The notes: generated by a model from the letters alone, not told the origin. DNA of 59,842 bases from Gammaproteobacteria bacterium (GCA_003567475.1 PWZL01000071.1:1-59842); one strand, 5' to 3'; shown: positions 37,655 to 47,595, counted from the stretch's first letter. Numbers and translations are program-made.

Positions 37655-39097
37655 TCACCACCAGTCTCCCGGTGTCTCGACACGCTGGCGCAAGGCCTGC
37701 AGCCAGCGTGCGCCCAGGGCGCCATCGATCGCCCGGTGATCGCAGGAGAGCGTGGCGCTCATCACCCGCCCGATGGCGGGTTGCCCGTCGCGCACGATGA
37801 CCCGCTCTCCTGACCGACCGACCGCCAGAATGGCCGCCTGCGGGGGATTGATGACCGCCGCAAAGGCATCGACGCCGTACATACCCAGGTTGGACAAGGT
37901 CAGCGTGCCGCCCTGGAATTCTTCAGCGGCAAGTTTGCCGGTGCGCCCCCGCTCGGCGAGATCGCGCACTTCGCCGGCCAGCTCCAGGAGACTTTTGCGT
38001 TCGGCATCGCGAACGACCGGCGTGATCAGCCCACCTTCGGTGGCGACGGCAAAGGCCACGTCCGAGGTGCGAAAACGATGCAGCACCTCGCCATGGAACT
38101 GGACGTTCGCCTCGGGCACATCCTGCAGGGCCAGGGCGCAGGCCTTGAGCAGACAGTCATTGACCGACACCTCCGCGCCCTGGTCGCGCAGTCCGGCGCG
38201 GGCCTCCAGCAGGGCGTCCATGCCGAGCTCCACGCTCAGGTAGAAATGCGGTACGGTCTGTTTCGACGCCACCAGCCGCCGGGCGATCGTCTTGCGCATG
38301 GTGGTGAGTTTGACCACGTCATACGCGTCGCCGGCCGACCCGCCCGTCGGGGCCACTGCGGTGGCCGGCGCTGCGGGCCTCGAACTGCCCGTGTCGGCGG
38401 CGCGCTCCACGTCTTCGACCGAGATCCGACCGGCTCGGCCCGTGCCACGGACGACGCTGAGATCGACGCCAAGGCGACGGGCCGCACGGCGTGCGGTCGG
38501 GGTTGCCGCCACGGACTCGCCAGCCGACACAGGTCTGCTCTCGCCCTCCTCGCCCTCACCCTCACCCTCGCCCTCACGCTGCTCGGCACTCGCCGCGGCC
38601 GCTTTGACATCTTCAGCGGAAATGCGCCCGCCCCGGCCGCTGCCGCGGATCGTCGACAGGTCCAGCCCAAGCCGACTCGCGAGGCGACGGGCCGTGGGTG
38701 AGGCGTGGCTGTCGCCGACCGAGCCGGTTTGGACAGGCGTCGAGGTGGCGGTCGGCGTCGGGGCGGCCGGGACTGTTTCGGACTCACCGTCGTCGGTGAA
38801 CGTCACCGGCCGGTAGCCGCGCACGAACTCGGCAATGACCTCGTCTGAGGTCTGTTCATCGGCAATGACCCCGAGCAGGGTGCCGATCTCGACCGTGTCG
38901 CCGGCAGCGACCACGATTTTCCGCAACACGCCCGCGACTTCGCTCTCGACCTCGTTGGCGATCTTCTCGCTCTCGATCTCCATGATGACCTGGCCGGAGG
39001 CCACCCGCTCGCCCTCGTCCACGTGCCACGCACTCAGCGTGCCTTCTGTCATCTCAAGGCCCCAGCGAGGCATGATGATCGGCGTCACGGTGCTCAT
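37655..39097 (-). CDS. dihydrolipoamide acyltransferase (E2) with two E3-binding domains
   Basis: E2 core of a 2-oxoacid (pyruvate or acetoin) dehydrogenase complex, 480 aa. One lipoyl domain (1-80) with the probable lipoyl Lys45 in the context IESEKIA rather than the common ETDKA. Two peripheral-subunit-binding domains follow at about 132-167 and 198-233, roughly two-thirds identical, separated by an acidic Gly/Glu linker. The catalytic domain (about 258-480) ends with SCDHRAIDGALGARW, holding the active His and Asp. E1 genes are directly upstream; no E3 gene is in the cluster. Confidence 0.9.
   Translation of the reverse strand: MSTVTPIIMPRWGLEMTEGTLSAWHVDEGERVASGQVIMEIESEKIANEVESEVAGVLRKIVVAAGDTVEIGTLLGVIADEQTSDEVIAEFVRGYRPVTFTDDGESETVPAAPTPTATSTPVQTGSVGDSHASPTARRLASRLGLDLSTIRGSGRGGRISAEDVKAAAASAEQREGEGEGEGEEGESRPVSAGESVAATPTARRAARRLGVDLSVVRGTGRAGRISVEDVERAADTGSSRPAAPATAVAPTGGSAGDAYDVVKLTTMRKTIARRLVASKQTVPHFYLSVELGMDALLEARAGLRDQGAEVSVNDCLLKACALALQDVPEANVQFHGEVLHRFRTSDVAFAVATEGGLITPVVRDAERKSLLELAGEVRDLAERGRTGKLAAEEFQGGTLTLSNLGMYGVDAFAAVINPPQAAILAVGRSGERVIVRDGQPAIGRVMSATLSCDHRAIDGALGARWLQALRQRVETPGDWW
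38541..38577. repeat. hexanucleotide-like simple repeat inside the E2 linker
   Basis: Near-perfect CCCTCA/CCCTCG units on the plus strand encode alternating Gly-Glu on the minus strand, between the two E3-binding domains. Because the unit is six bases, length changes would keep the reading frame and only alter linker length. Confidence 0.7.
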
Positions 39098-39102
39098 GCA
39101 GA

Positions 39103-40107
39103 TCAGCTCTTCAGGGTGCGGCGGACCGCCGCTTCGATGTCCTTCGGACCCGGCAGGTAGGCGCGTTCGAGGTTGGGCGCGAAGGGCGGCGGGGTATGCG
39201 GCGCCGTGACCAGCTGAATCGGTGCCTTGAGAGATGAGAATCCCTTGGAGGCGACCAGCGCGGCAATATCGGTGGCCGCCGAACAGCGTGGATTGGACTC
39301 GTCGACCACCACCAGGCGACCGGTGTGCTCTACGCTCTCGAGAATGGTCTCCTCGTCCAAAGGCGACAGGGTCCGTGGATTGACGATGTCCACGCTGATC
39401 CCGTCCTTCTCCAGTGCATCGGCGGCCTTCTGCGAGAACTTGACCATCCGGGAGATGGCCACGATGGTGCAGTCGTCGCCCTCGCGGACAAGCTCGGCCT
39501 CGCCGAAAGGCAGATAGAACTCGCCTTCGGGAACCTCGCCTTTGTCAGTGAACAGCGACTTGTGGTCGAAGATGATGACCGGATCCGGATCTTCGAGTGC
39601 GGTCATCACCAGGCCCTTGACGTCGGCCGGACTGGCCGGCACCACGACCTTCAGCCCCGGGATGTTGGTCATCATGCCGTACCCGGTCTGAGAGTGCTGG
39701 GAGCCGGCTGACATGCCCGCGCCGGTGTTGACCCGGATGACCACCGGACAGCTGGTCTGTCCGCCGAACATGTAGCGAAACTTGGCGGCCTGGTTCCAGA
39801 TCTGGTCCAGGCACAGACCGAGGAAGTCGGAGAACATGATCTCGGCCACCGGCCGCAGGCCGCACAGGGCGGCACCGACGGCGGTGCCGACGATTGCCGA
39901 CTCGGAGATCGGTGTGTCGATCATCCGCTGCTCACCGAACTCCGGCAGGAAATCCGGCCACGGGCCGAAAATTCCGCCGATGTTCCGCTGACCGGAGGCG
40001 CCGGCACCACCGGCGACGTCTTCACCGAGAATACAGATCCGCGGATCCTTGCGCATCGCCAGCCGGTAAGCGTCCGTGAGCGCTTCGCGATAGCTCATTA
40101 CAGGCAT
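39103..40107 (-). CDS. 2-oxoacid dehydrogenase E1 component, beta subunit
   Basis: 334 aa transketolase-like beta subunit of the heterotetrameric E1 (PdhB/AcoB type). It starts MPVMSYREALTDAYRLAM; GEDVAGGAGASGQRNIGGIF, the DTPISESAIVGTAVGAAL catalytic region and the C-terminal VVDESNPRCSAATDIAALV are characteristic. It lies 12 bases after E1 alpha and five bases before E2. Pyruvate versus acetoin specificity cannot be settled; no acetoin regulator or E3 is present, though the sequence looks closer to the Aco-type to me. Confidence 0.92.
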   Translation of the reverse strand: MPVMSYREALTDAYRLAMRKDPRICILGEDVAGGAGASGQRNIGGIFGPWPDFLPEFGEQRMIDTPISESAIVGTAVGAALCGLRPVAEIMFSDFLGLCLDQIWNQAAKFRYMFGGQTSCPVVIRVNTGAGMSAGSQHSQTGYGMMTNIPGLKVVVPASPADVKGLVMTALEDPDPVIIFDHKSLFTDKGEVPEGEFYLPFGEAELVREGDDCTIVAISRMVKFSQKAADALEKDGISVDIVNPRTLSPLDEETILESVEHTGRLVVVDESNPRCSAATDIAALVASKGFSSLKAPIQLVTAPHTPPPFAPNLERAYLPGPKDIEAAVRRTLKS

Positions 40108-40119
40108 GACCGCGATCTC

Positions 40120-41094
40120 CTAGTAGGTCGTGTAGACGTCGGTGGTGAGGGTGGCCAGATCCGGCAGGGGCGCCGCCATGGCCTCCTCCACCGCCGCATC
40201 GATCAAGGCCAGGACGTCCTCGTGCACCTGCTGCAGCGCCGATTCCTGGAGCCAGCCTTCGGCGGTGACCCGGTCACGGAATTTGCCGAGACAATCCATC
40301 GTCTGACGGAACGTATCGACTTCGTCGGCCGCCCGATATTTCTGGGGATCGCCCTCGAAATGGCCAAAGAAGCGGGTGCAGGTGAACACCAGTGACGACG
40401 GCCCCTCGCCATTTCGCGCCCGCTCCACCGCACGCCGGGTGCGCGCATACACGTCGAAAAAGTCGGTGCCGTCACCGGTCTCGGCCGGCATGCCGAAGGC
40501 CGCGCAGCGTTCTGCGAGGTCACGGGCGCCGATGGCATACTCTGCTGCAGTGTTTTCGGAGTAGCCATTGTTCTCAAAGACAAAAAGCGTTGGAACCTTC
40601 AGCACAACGGCCATGTTCATCGCCTCGAAGACGGTCCCCTGGTTGGCGCTGCCATCGCCGCCGAAACCCACCGAGACCCGCCTGTTACCGAGATTGCGAA
40701 AGGCCAGTGCAGCGCCCGTGGCCAGCGGTGGTCCGCCGCCCACGATGCCGTTGGCGCCGAGCATACCCTTGGAGAAATCCGCGATATGCATCGAGCCGCC
40801 CTTGCCACCGCAAAGCCCCCCAGCGCGCCCGTAAATCTCCTGCATCATCGGTTTGACTTCGCACCCCTTGGCCAGGCAGTGGCCGTGGCCGCGATGCGTG
40901 CTGACAATGACATCCTCGCGGTCCAGGGTGTCACACACGCCGACGGCAATGGCCTCCTGGCCCGAGTACAGGTGGGTGAAGCCCGGAATCATGCCCTTGG
41001 GCATCTCGCGATGCAGGCGTTCTTCGAATTCCCGGATCGTGACCATCCGGCGCCAGGCGCCGAGCAACTGCTCGGCAGACAAGGGCTGACTCAT
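40120..41094 (-). CDS. 2-oxoacid dehydrogenase E1 component, alpha subunit
   Basis: 324 aa thiamine-diphosphate-dependent subunit, PdhA/AcoA type. The ThDP/Mg motif runs from GDGSANQG (146-153) to ENN (174-176); the phosphorylation-loop-like HRGHGHCLAKG and GKGGSMHI segments are present. It is first of the E1alpha-E1beta-E2 series. Upstream (41095-41183) the minus-strand leader is AT-rich compared with its surroundings, and a promoter there is likely although I could not define its hexamers. Confidence 0.93.
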   Translation of the reverse strand: MSQPLSAEQLLGAWRRMVTIREFEERLHREMPKGMIPGFTHLYSGQEAIAVGVCDTLDREDVIVSTHRGHGHCLAKGCEVKPMMQEIYGRAGGLCGGKGGSMHIADFSKGMLGANGIVGGGPPLATGAALAFRNLGNRRVSVGFGGDGSANQGTVFEAMNMAVVLKVPTLFVFENNGYSENTAAEYAIGARDLAERCAAFGMPAETGDGTDFFDVYARTRRAVERARNGEGPSSLVFTCTRFFGHFEGDPQKYRAADEVDTFRQTMDCLGKFRDRVTAEGWLQESALQQVHEDVLALIDAAVEEAMAAPLPDLATLTTDVYTTY

Positions 41095-41183
41095 GCGACT
41101 CCCCCAACGGCGTTCAGGCTTCAGTTCTAGCGTTCAAGCATACCATCGGCGCCGTTTAAATAAACAAGCCTGACGGTTTTTTT

Positions 41184-42029
41184 CTAACCGCGCTCATCGA
41201 GTGCTTCGCCGATCAGCGCGAGAAAGCCGGCCTCATCGGCAACCTCGCCGACCCGTGCCGCATCGATGGTGTACCCCCAGCGATCGGCCATGGCCTGATA
41301 GCGTGGCCGACGATGTTCGAGCAGTGACGGAAAAACCCAGCGGACAAAGGCATCGGGTTCGATCTCTTCCGGCCCCGTCAGCCCGGCCTCCTGCAGATAC
41401 CCGGCGATACTGTCATCCAGAAATCCCTCCTGGTAGTACATCGGCTTGGGCGTACGGATGGCGCGGTTGATCAGTTCACGCTCGAGCCAGGGCTCCGGGC
41501 GGAGATAGACGATCAACGTATGCGCCGCCAGAGCTTCCTCGACCTCAGGCTCATCGAGCTCGCACAGGCTGCCACCGGCATCGTTGATGAAGTGGTCGTA
41601 ACCGTATATCTCGCGTGACTTGGCGATGAAGCCCGGGACATCCTTCATCGCGGCGATTTCGGCGTCCCGGTGCAGGCGTTGCCGGCGCTTGAATTCTTCG
41701 ACCGGCAGTCCGCCCAGATCCTCGCGACCCAACTTACCGAGAAAACTGGAGATCGGCGCGAGGTTATGCACGCTGACGTTGCTGGCGATGTAGATCGAGT
41801 CGCTGCGCAGCAGATCACGGAGGAAATCCACCTGCATCGCCTTGCGCTTGATGTTGTCCAGAATGGGTTCATCGAGATAACGGGTACCGATCCGGTAATC
41901 CCCCGAGAAGTGGAACCAGTCGTCCTTGGGGAGGCTGTTCGCCAGCGTGGTCTTGCCCACGCCGGACATCCCGAGCAGCGTAATGGCCTTGTTCGGCCAC
42001 TCGAGGAACTCCCGTCTGGTCATGCGCAT
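41184..42029 (-). CDS. P-loop ATPase/kinase-like protein of unknown function
   Basis: About 281 aa. A single Walker A motif GMSGVGKTTLANSLP lies near the N-terminus, followed by FHFSGDYRIGTRYL, a long helical middle and a C-terminal segment that begins DAFVRWVFPSLLEHRRPRYQ. The compact P-loop domain suggests a small-molecule kinase or regulatory NTPase rather than an ABC or AAA protein. No signal peptide. The start is uncertain among GTG 42041, ATG 42038, 42029 and 42023; GGGGAG lies just upstream. It is monocistronic and divergent from frdA. I have seen similar ORFs called simply ATPase; the role is unknown. Confidence 0.75.
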   Translation of the reverse strand: MRMTRREFLEWPNKAITLLGMSGVGKTTLANSLPKDDWFHFSGDYRIGTRYLDEPILDNIKRKAMQVDFLRDLLRSDSIYIASNVSVHNLAPISSFLGKLGREDLGGLPVEEFKRRQRLHRDAEIAAMKDVPGFIAKSREIYGYDHFINDAGGSLCELDEPEVEEALAAHTLIVYLRPEPWLERELINRAIRTPKPMYYQEGFLDDSIAGYLQEAGLTGPEEIEPDAFVRWVFPSLLEHRRPRYQAMADRWGYTIDAARVGEVADEAGFLALIGEALDERG

Positions 42030-42143
42030 TACCGCCATCACTCCCCTGTCCGACCGATTGCCGGCGCCTACGTTACCGCATGCATCGCGGCGCTACCATG
42101 CGTCTGGCTGCAGCACCACGCGTCTGACGGTAAGCTGTCGCCT

Positions 42144-43946
42144 ATGGTGACTGCCCAAACGCCCGAGGTTCAGGTCATCGACTGTGACCTTGTCATTGTC
42201 GGGGGCGGCGGCGCTGGTCTGCGCGCCGCGCTTGCCGCCACCCTGGCCGATCCGGGTCTCGACATCAGACTGGTGTCCAAGGTGGTCCCGATGCGCAGCC
42301 ATACGGTCGCCGCCGAGGGTGGCGCCGCGGCCGTCCTGCGCGATGATGACAGCTTCGAGCAGCACTTCGAGGACACGGTCAGCGGCGGCGAGTGGCTTTG
42401 CGATCAGCCCGCCGTCGAGGCCTTCGTCGCGGCCTGTCCGCGAGAGCTGAGCCAGCTCGAGCGCTGGGGCTGCCCCTGGAGCCGTCAGGACGACGGGCGC
42501 GTGCAGACGCGTTTTTTCGGCGGTATGCGGGTCCAGAGGACGTGGTTTGCCGCCGACCGTACCGGCTTCCACATGCTGCACACGCTGTTTCAGACCTCGC
42601 TGCGCTACCCGTCAATCCGCCGGCATGACGAGTTCTTCTGTACGGATCTGCTGGTCGATGAGCGAGGGCTGGCTGGCGTGCTCGGCGTGGACATCGCTGC
42701 GGGCACACCGGTCGTGTACCGCACTCGCGCGGCGGTGCTGGCGACCGGCGGTGCCGGTCGCGTCTATGCCCACAATACCAACGCCGGCATCGTCACCGGC
42801 GAGGGCATGGCGCTGGCTGGCGCCCACGGCGTGGCGTTGCGCGACATGGAGTTCGTCCAGTGGCATCCCACGGCGCTGCCAGGCAGCGGCATTCTGATAA
42901 CCGAGGGCTGTCGGGGCGAGGGCGGGCTGTTGCTGAATGCCGAAGGGCGACGCTATCTGCAGGACTACGGACTGGGCCCTCCGGAGCCCTGGCCGCGACC
43001 GCGGGCGATGGAACTTGGACCGCGCGATCGCCTGTCCCAGGCCTTCTGGCAGGAAGAGCGTGCCGGGCGCACCGTCGCCACGCCGCAGGGTGGCGCGGTC
43101 CTGCTGGATCTGCGTCACCTGGGGGCCGCACGCCTGGCTGAGCGTCTGCCCATGATCTCTGAGGTCGCGCGGCGTTTCCTGGGCATCGACCCGGTGGCCA
43201 CCCCCATCCCGGTTCGCCCGGCGGTCCACTACACCATGGGGGGGATCGCCACGGGCCTGGACGGGGAGACCACCCTGCCCGGCCTGTTTGCCGCAGGAGA
43301 ATGCGCCAGCACAGGCATCCACGGGGCCAACCGTCTGGGGTCCAATTCGCTGGCCGAACTGCTGGTGTTCGGCCGTGCCGCGGGTGAGGCGGCGGCCGCC
43401 TGGGCGCGCTCAGCGCCAGCCCGCGCCGGGGGATCGCTGCAGCGCGACGCACAGGCGCACGCGCAGCACTGGTATGCCCAGCTCACCGGCGACCGGAGCG
43501 CCGGGCAGCCTCGCGTCGCCGAACTGCGTACCGCGATGCAGGCCGCAATGGAGGACGGCGTCGGCATTTTCCGGGATGCTGACGGCATGCAGCGAGCCTG
43601 CCAGACCCTCGGCGAACTGCGGGCACGCTACAGCGCCGGCCTTGCACTGGATGATCACAGCCGGCACTTCAATACCGAGTGGCTGTCCGCCATCGAGTTG
43701 GGACACTCGCTACAGGTCGCCGAGACCATCGCGCATGCGGCCTTGGCCCGGCGCGAATCCCGCGGGGCCCACGTGCGCCGGGATGACTGGTCGGCGCGCA
43801 ATGACGAGAATTTTCTGGTTCACAGCCTGGCCTACTGCGATCCGGAGGGCCCGCCGCGGATTGAGCATGCACCGGTCAGGCTCACCCGTAGTGCCCCTGC
43901 CGAGCGCAGCTATGGCGGTGCCGGTGCGCGGGTCACACTCGACTGA
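42144..43946 (+). CDS. frdA: fumarate reductase flavoprotein subunit
   Basis: 600 aa (E. coli FrdA 602), the catalytic FAD subunit of quinol:fumarate reductase. The FAD-binding GGGGAGLRAA is at residues 20-29; His53 in RSHTVAAEGGAAAV is the expected covalent FAD attachment residue. WHPTALPGSG and GIHGANRLGSNSLAEL line the active site. It is distinguished from SdhA by length and by the frdBCD genes that follow, and from L-aspartate oxidase by the same context. ATG 42144 is used; the frame upstream overlaps the divergent gene. No FNR-type TTGAT-N4-ATCAA box is seen in the 102-base intergenic region. Confidence 0.93.
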   Translation: MVTAQTPEVQVIDCDLVIVGGGGAGLRAALAATLADPGLDIRLVSKVVPMRSHTVAAEGGAAAVLRDDDSFEQHFEDTVSGGEWLCDQPAVEAFVAACPRELSQLERWGCPWSRQDDGRVQTRFFGGMRVQRTWFAADRTGFHMLHTLFQTSLRYPSIRRHDEFFCTDLLVDERGLAGVLGVDIAAGTPVVYRTRAAVLATGGAGRVYAHNTNAGIVTGEGMALAGAHGVALRDMEFVQWHPTALPGSGILITEGCRGEGGLLLNAEGRRYLQDYGLGPPEPWPRPRAMELGPRDRLSQAFWQEERAGRTVATPQGGAVLLDLRHLGAARLAERLPMISEVARRFLGIDPVATPIPVRPAVHYTMGGIATGLDGETTLPGLFAAGECASTGIHGANRLGSNSLAELLVFGRAAGEAAAAWARSAPARAGGSLQRDAQAHAQHWYAQLTGDRSAGQPRVAELRTAMQAAMEDGVGIFRDADGMQRACQTLGELRARYSAGLALDDHSRHFNTEWLSAIELGHSLQVAETIAHAALARRESRGAHVRRDDWSARNDENFLVHSLAYCDPEGPPRIEHAPVRLTRSAPAERSYGGAGARVTLD

Positions 43947-43964
43947 GTCCTCAAGGATAGACCC

Positions 43965-44717
43965 ATGACCGATGGTGACGCGATCCGCCTCGACGTGCTG
44001 CGCTGGCACCCTGACAGACCGGCGGCGCCCTGGTGGCAGAGCTACGAGGTGCCTTACAGGGCCGACAGCACGCTGCTCGAAGCCCTGCAGACCATCAAGG
44101 ATGCGCTCGACGGGACCCTCACTTTTCGTTGGTCGTGCCGGATGGCGATTTGCGGAAGTTGCGGTTGCATGGTCAATGGCCGACCGGAACTCAGCTGCCA
44201 TCTTCTGCTTCGAGACCTTGCACCCGGGCCCGTACGCCTTGAGCCGCTGGCGCACTTCCCGGTGATCCGCGACCTGGTGATCGACCAGCAGGACTTCCTC
44301 GAAAAACTGCCGGCGGTGGGTGCGTACCTGGTGCCTGCGGCGGATGCCGAGGCGGCCCCGGACACGCCGTCGCGTCAAACGCCCGCTCAGATGGCTGAGT
44401 ATTATCAGTACGCGCAGTGCATCAATTGCCTGCTGTGTTATTCGGCCTGTCCCCAATACGGACTCAAACCGGATTTTCTCGGTCCCGCAGCGCTGGCACT
44501 GATGGCCCGTCATGACGCTGACTCACGCGATACCGGTGGGTCAGCGCGGAAAGCGGCACGTGATGCCGAGAGCGGCGTGTGGGACTGCACCCTCGTGGGG
44601 CACTGCACCGAAGTCTGTCCACAGGGTGTCGACCCGGCCCGCGCGATCAATCGCAACAAGACGGCCAGTGCCCGCGACTACGTCTTTGACCTGCTGATGC
44701 CGGGCCGTCGCAGATGA
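43965..44717 (+). CDS. frdB: fumarate reductase iron-sulfur subunit
   Basis: 250 aa electron-transfer subunit (E. coli 244). [2Fe-2S] ligands: Cys58, Cys63, Cys66, Cys78. [4Fe-4S]: Cys152, Cys155, Cys158 in CINCLLCYSAC. [3Fe-4S]: Cys162, Cys208, Cys214 of CTLVGHCTEVCP, with Cys218 returning to the [4Fe-4S] site. All three clusters appear intact. It lies 18 bases after frdA and overlaps frdC by four bases. Confidence 0.95.
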   Translation: MTDGDAIRLDVLRWHPDRPAAPWWQSYEVPYRADSTLLEALQTIKDALDGTLTFRWSCRMAICGSCGCMVNGRPELSCHLLLRDLAPGPVRLEPLAHFPVIRDLVIDQQDFLEKLPAVGAYLVPAADAEAAPDTPSRQTPAQMAEYYQYAQCINCLLCYSACPQYGLKPDFLGPAALALMARHDADSRDTGGSARKAARDAESGVWDCTLVGHCTEVCPQGVDPARAINRNKTASARDYVFDLLMPGRRR

Positions 44718-45109
44718 CCCGTCCGGCCACGTGGCAGCGGGACATGCGTGGCTGGTGGCGGCGCGATCCGGCCTTCCGCCGCTACCTGCTCCGGGAAGCC
44801 ACCAGCGTGGCGATCGGGGGCTATGCGTTGATGCTGCTGGCGGGACTGGGCTGTCTGGCCGCCGGCCCTGCGCCCTGGCAGAGCTGGCAGGGGCTGGTGA
44901 TGTCGCCGATCGGCCTGCTGCTGCAGGCACTGGTGTTCGCCGCGGCGGTGATCCATTCAGTCAGCTGGTTTCGGCTGATGCCGTTGACGGTACCCCCAGT
45001 GGGTCGCCCGGGCCGGCGGCTCGGCGACACCGCGATTAGTAGCGCCGCCTGGGTGGCCAGTGCGGTGTGCTCGCTGGCGCTGCTGGGCTGGCTGGTGTAC
45101 GGCGCATGA
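44714..45109 (+). CDS. frdC: fumarate reductase membrane anchor subunit C
   Basis: 131 aa, identical in length to E. coli FrdC, with three membrane helices. Arg27-Glu28 in LLREATSV aligns with the E. coli Arg28-Glu29 pair near the quinol site. There are no heme-ligating His pairs, consistent with a type D (heme-free, two-anchor) enzyme that uses a low-potential quinol such as menaquinol. The ATGA overlap with both neighbours indicates coupled translation. Confidence 0.88.
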   Translation: MTRPATWQRDMRGWWRRDPAFRRYLLREATSVAIGGYALMLLAGLGCLAAGPAPWQSWQGLVMSPIGLLLQALVFAAAVIHSVSWFRLMPLTVPPVGRPGRRLGDTAISSAAWVASAVCSLALLGWLVYGA

Positions 45110-45480
45110 GCATTCGCTTTCGACGCTCGCACGAACCGCTGTTCTGGCTGCTCTTCGGGGCCGGCGGCCTGGTGGCAGCCTTGGTACTGCCCGCCGTGGT
45201 CGTGTTCACTGGCCTGATCGCTCCGCTGACTCCGCACTCGGCAGATGCAGGGCTGCTTGACTATGCCCGTGTGCTGACCCTGTTCGCGTCACCCGGCGCC
45301 CGGGCCGCCTGCGCGGGCTTCATCGCCTTGCTGGCGTGGCATGCCGCCCACCGTATCCTCCACCTCTGCCACGACCTCGGTGTTCACGGCGGCGCCGGAC
45401 TCAAGTGGAGCTGCTATGGGAGTGCCGCAGCCGTCTCGCTGCTGGCTGGCGGGCTGGTTGTGCTGCTGCCATCGCCCTGA
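45106..45480 (+). CDS. frdD: fumarate reductase membrane anchor subunit D
   Basis: 124 aa (E. coli FrdD 119) with three membrane helices. It starts MSIRFRRSHEPLFWLLFGAGG, matching the FrdD start pattern (RS-EP-FW-LFGAGG), and has the AWHAAHRILHLCHDLGVH segment in the last loop. The ATG at 45106 overlaps the frdC stop. It is the last gene of frdABCD and converges on ilvC across a strong hairpin. Confidence 0.9.
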   Translation: MSIRFRRSHEPLFWLLFGAGGLVAALVLPAVVVFTGLIAPLTPHSADAGLLDYARVLTLFASPGARAACAGFIALLAWHAAHRILHLCHDLGVHGGAGLKWSCYGSAAAVSLLAGGLVVLLPSP

Positions 45481-45504
45481 TGCGAACGTGAACCGCGCCG
45501 AGTG

Positions 45505-45535
45505 TCCGGCGCCGCCCACGAACAGCGGCGCCGGA
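45505..45535. terminator. 11-bp bidirectional hairpin between frdD and ilvC
   Basis: TCCGGCGCCGC-CCACGAACA-GCGGCGCCGGA gives a perfect 11-bp GC-rich stem with a 9-base loop, centred in the 61-base convergent gap. No T-tract on either side. It should stop or protect both transcripts. Confidence 0.6.
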
Positions 45536-45541
45536 ACGGAC

Positions 45542-46678
<1,137 letters not shown>

Positions 46679-46680
46679 TC

Positions 46681-47583
46681 ATGGATACCCGACAGCTGCG
46701 TCAGTTTCTCCACCTCGCCGAGTCACTGCATTTCGGGCGCGCCAGCGAAGCGGCGCATGTCAGCCCATCGGCGCTCAGCCGCGCCATCCAGCAACTCGAG
46801 CGCGACCTCGGTGTCACGCTGTTCGATCGGGACCGACGCCGGGTCGAGCTCACGACCGAGGGCCAGCGTTTTCGTGACTGGGCACGGACAACCCTCGCCA
46901 GCCTGAGCGATCTGCGCGATGCGCTGCATCGCGACTCAGGCCAGCTTCAGGGTGAGGTCAGCCTGTACTGCTCGGTGACGGCGAGCTATAGCTTTCTCTA
47001 TGAACTGCTTGCGCGCCTGCGGCGGGATCACCCCGGGATCGAGATCAAGCTGCACACGGGAGATCCGGAAGACGCCATCGCCCGCGTGATGAGCGGCAGC
47101 GAGGACATCGCCATCGGCGCCCGCCCTCGCCGCCTTCCGGCAGGCCTGGCATTTCGCGCGATTACCCGCTCGCCGCTGGTGTTTATCGAGTGTGCGCTCG
47201 ACGACGACCCGCGTGTGCCCGCGCTCAGCGCGCCGCGGCGTCCGATCCGCTGGGGCGAAGTCCCGATGATTCTTTCCGAGCGGGGGCTCGCGCGTCAGCG
47301 GGTGGATGCCTGGTTCCGGGCCCGTGGCGAGACCCCCCGCGTCTATGCCCAGGTGGCCGGCAACGAGGCGATCGTCAGCATGGTGAGTCTCGGCCTGGGC
47401 ATGGGGGTCGTGCCGCGTATCGTGCTGGACAACAGTCCACTGGTCGATCGGGTCCGGGTGGTGCCGGTCCGCCCCGCGCTGGAGCCTTATGAAGTGGGCC
47501 TGTTCACCCTGCGACGGCGGCTGAACACGCCCCTGCTCGCGGCGTTCTGGGCCCCGCAACTGGGCGAGTCGACGGCAAGGTAA
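46681..47583 (+). CDS. ilvY: LysR-family transcriptional activator IlvY
   Basis: 300 aa (E. coli IlvY 297). The N-terminal helix-turn-helix (FGRASEAAHVSPSALSRAIQ) and the effector domain with SLYCSVTASYSFLYELL are characteristic of IlvY. It is known to activate ilvC in response to acetolactate/acetohydroxybutyrate and to repress itself. The ATG lies four bases after operator 2, with no recognisable ribosome binding site. Divergent placement to ilvC strongly supports the name. Confidence 0.93.
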   Translation: MDTRQLRQFLHLAESLHFGRASEAAHVSPSALSRAIQQLERDLGVTLFDRDRRRVELTTEGQRFRDWARTTLASLSDLRDALHRDSGQLQGEVSLYCSVTASYSFLYELLARLRRDHPGIEIKLHTGDPEDAIARVMSGSEDIAIGARPRRLPAGLAFRAITRSPLVFIECALDDDPRVPALSAPRRPIRWGEVPMILSERGLARQRVDAWFRARGETPRVYAQVAGNEAIVSMVSLGLGMGVVPRIVLDNSPLVDRVRVVPVRPALEPYEVGLFTLRRRLNTPLLAAFWAPQLGESTAR

Positions 47584-47595
47584 ACGGCCGTTTAC
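47580..47595. terminator. 16-bp perfect palindrome spanning the ilvY and GMC stop codons
   Basis: GTAAACGGCCGTTTAC is fully symmetric and contains TAA of ilvY (47581-47583) and TAA of the opposing oxidoreductase (47592-47594). As RNA it folds to a 6-bp stem with a GGCC loop. It may be a compact bidirectional transcript end. Confidence 0.4.

Noticed and set aside
42144-43946. frdA as L-aspartate oxidase or SdhA
   Set aside because: frdB, frdC and frdD follow immediately, and length and the HTVAAEGG region fit FrdA.
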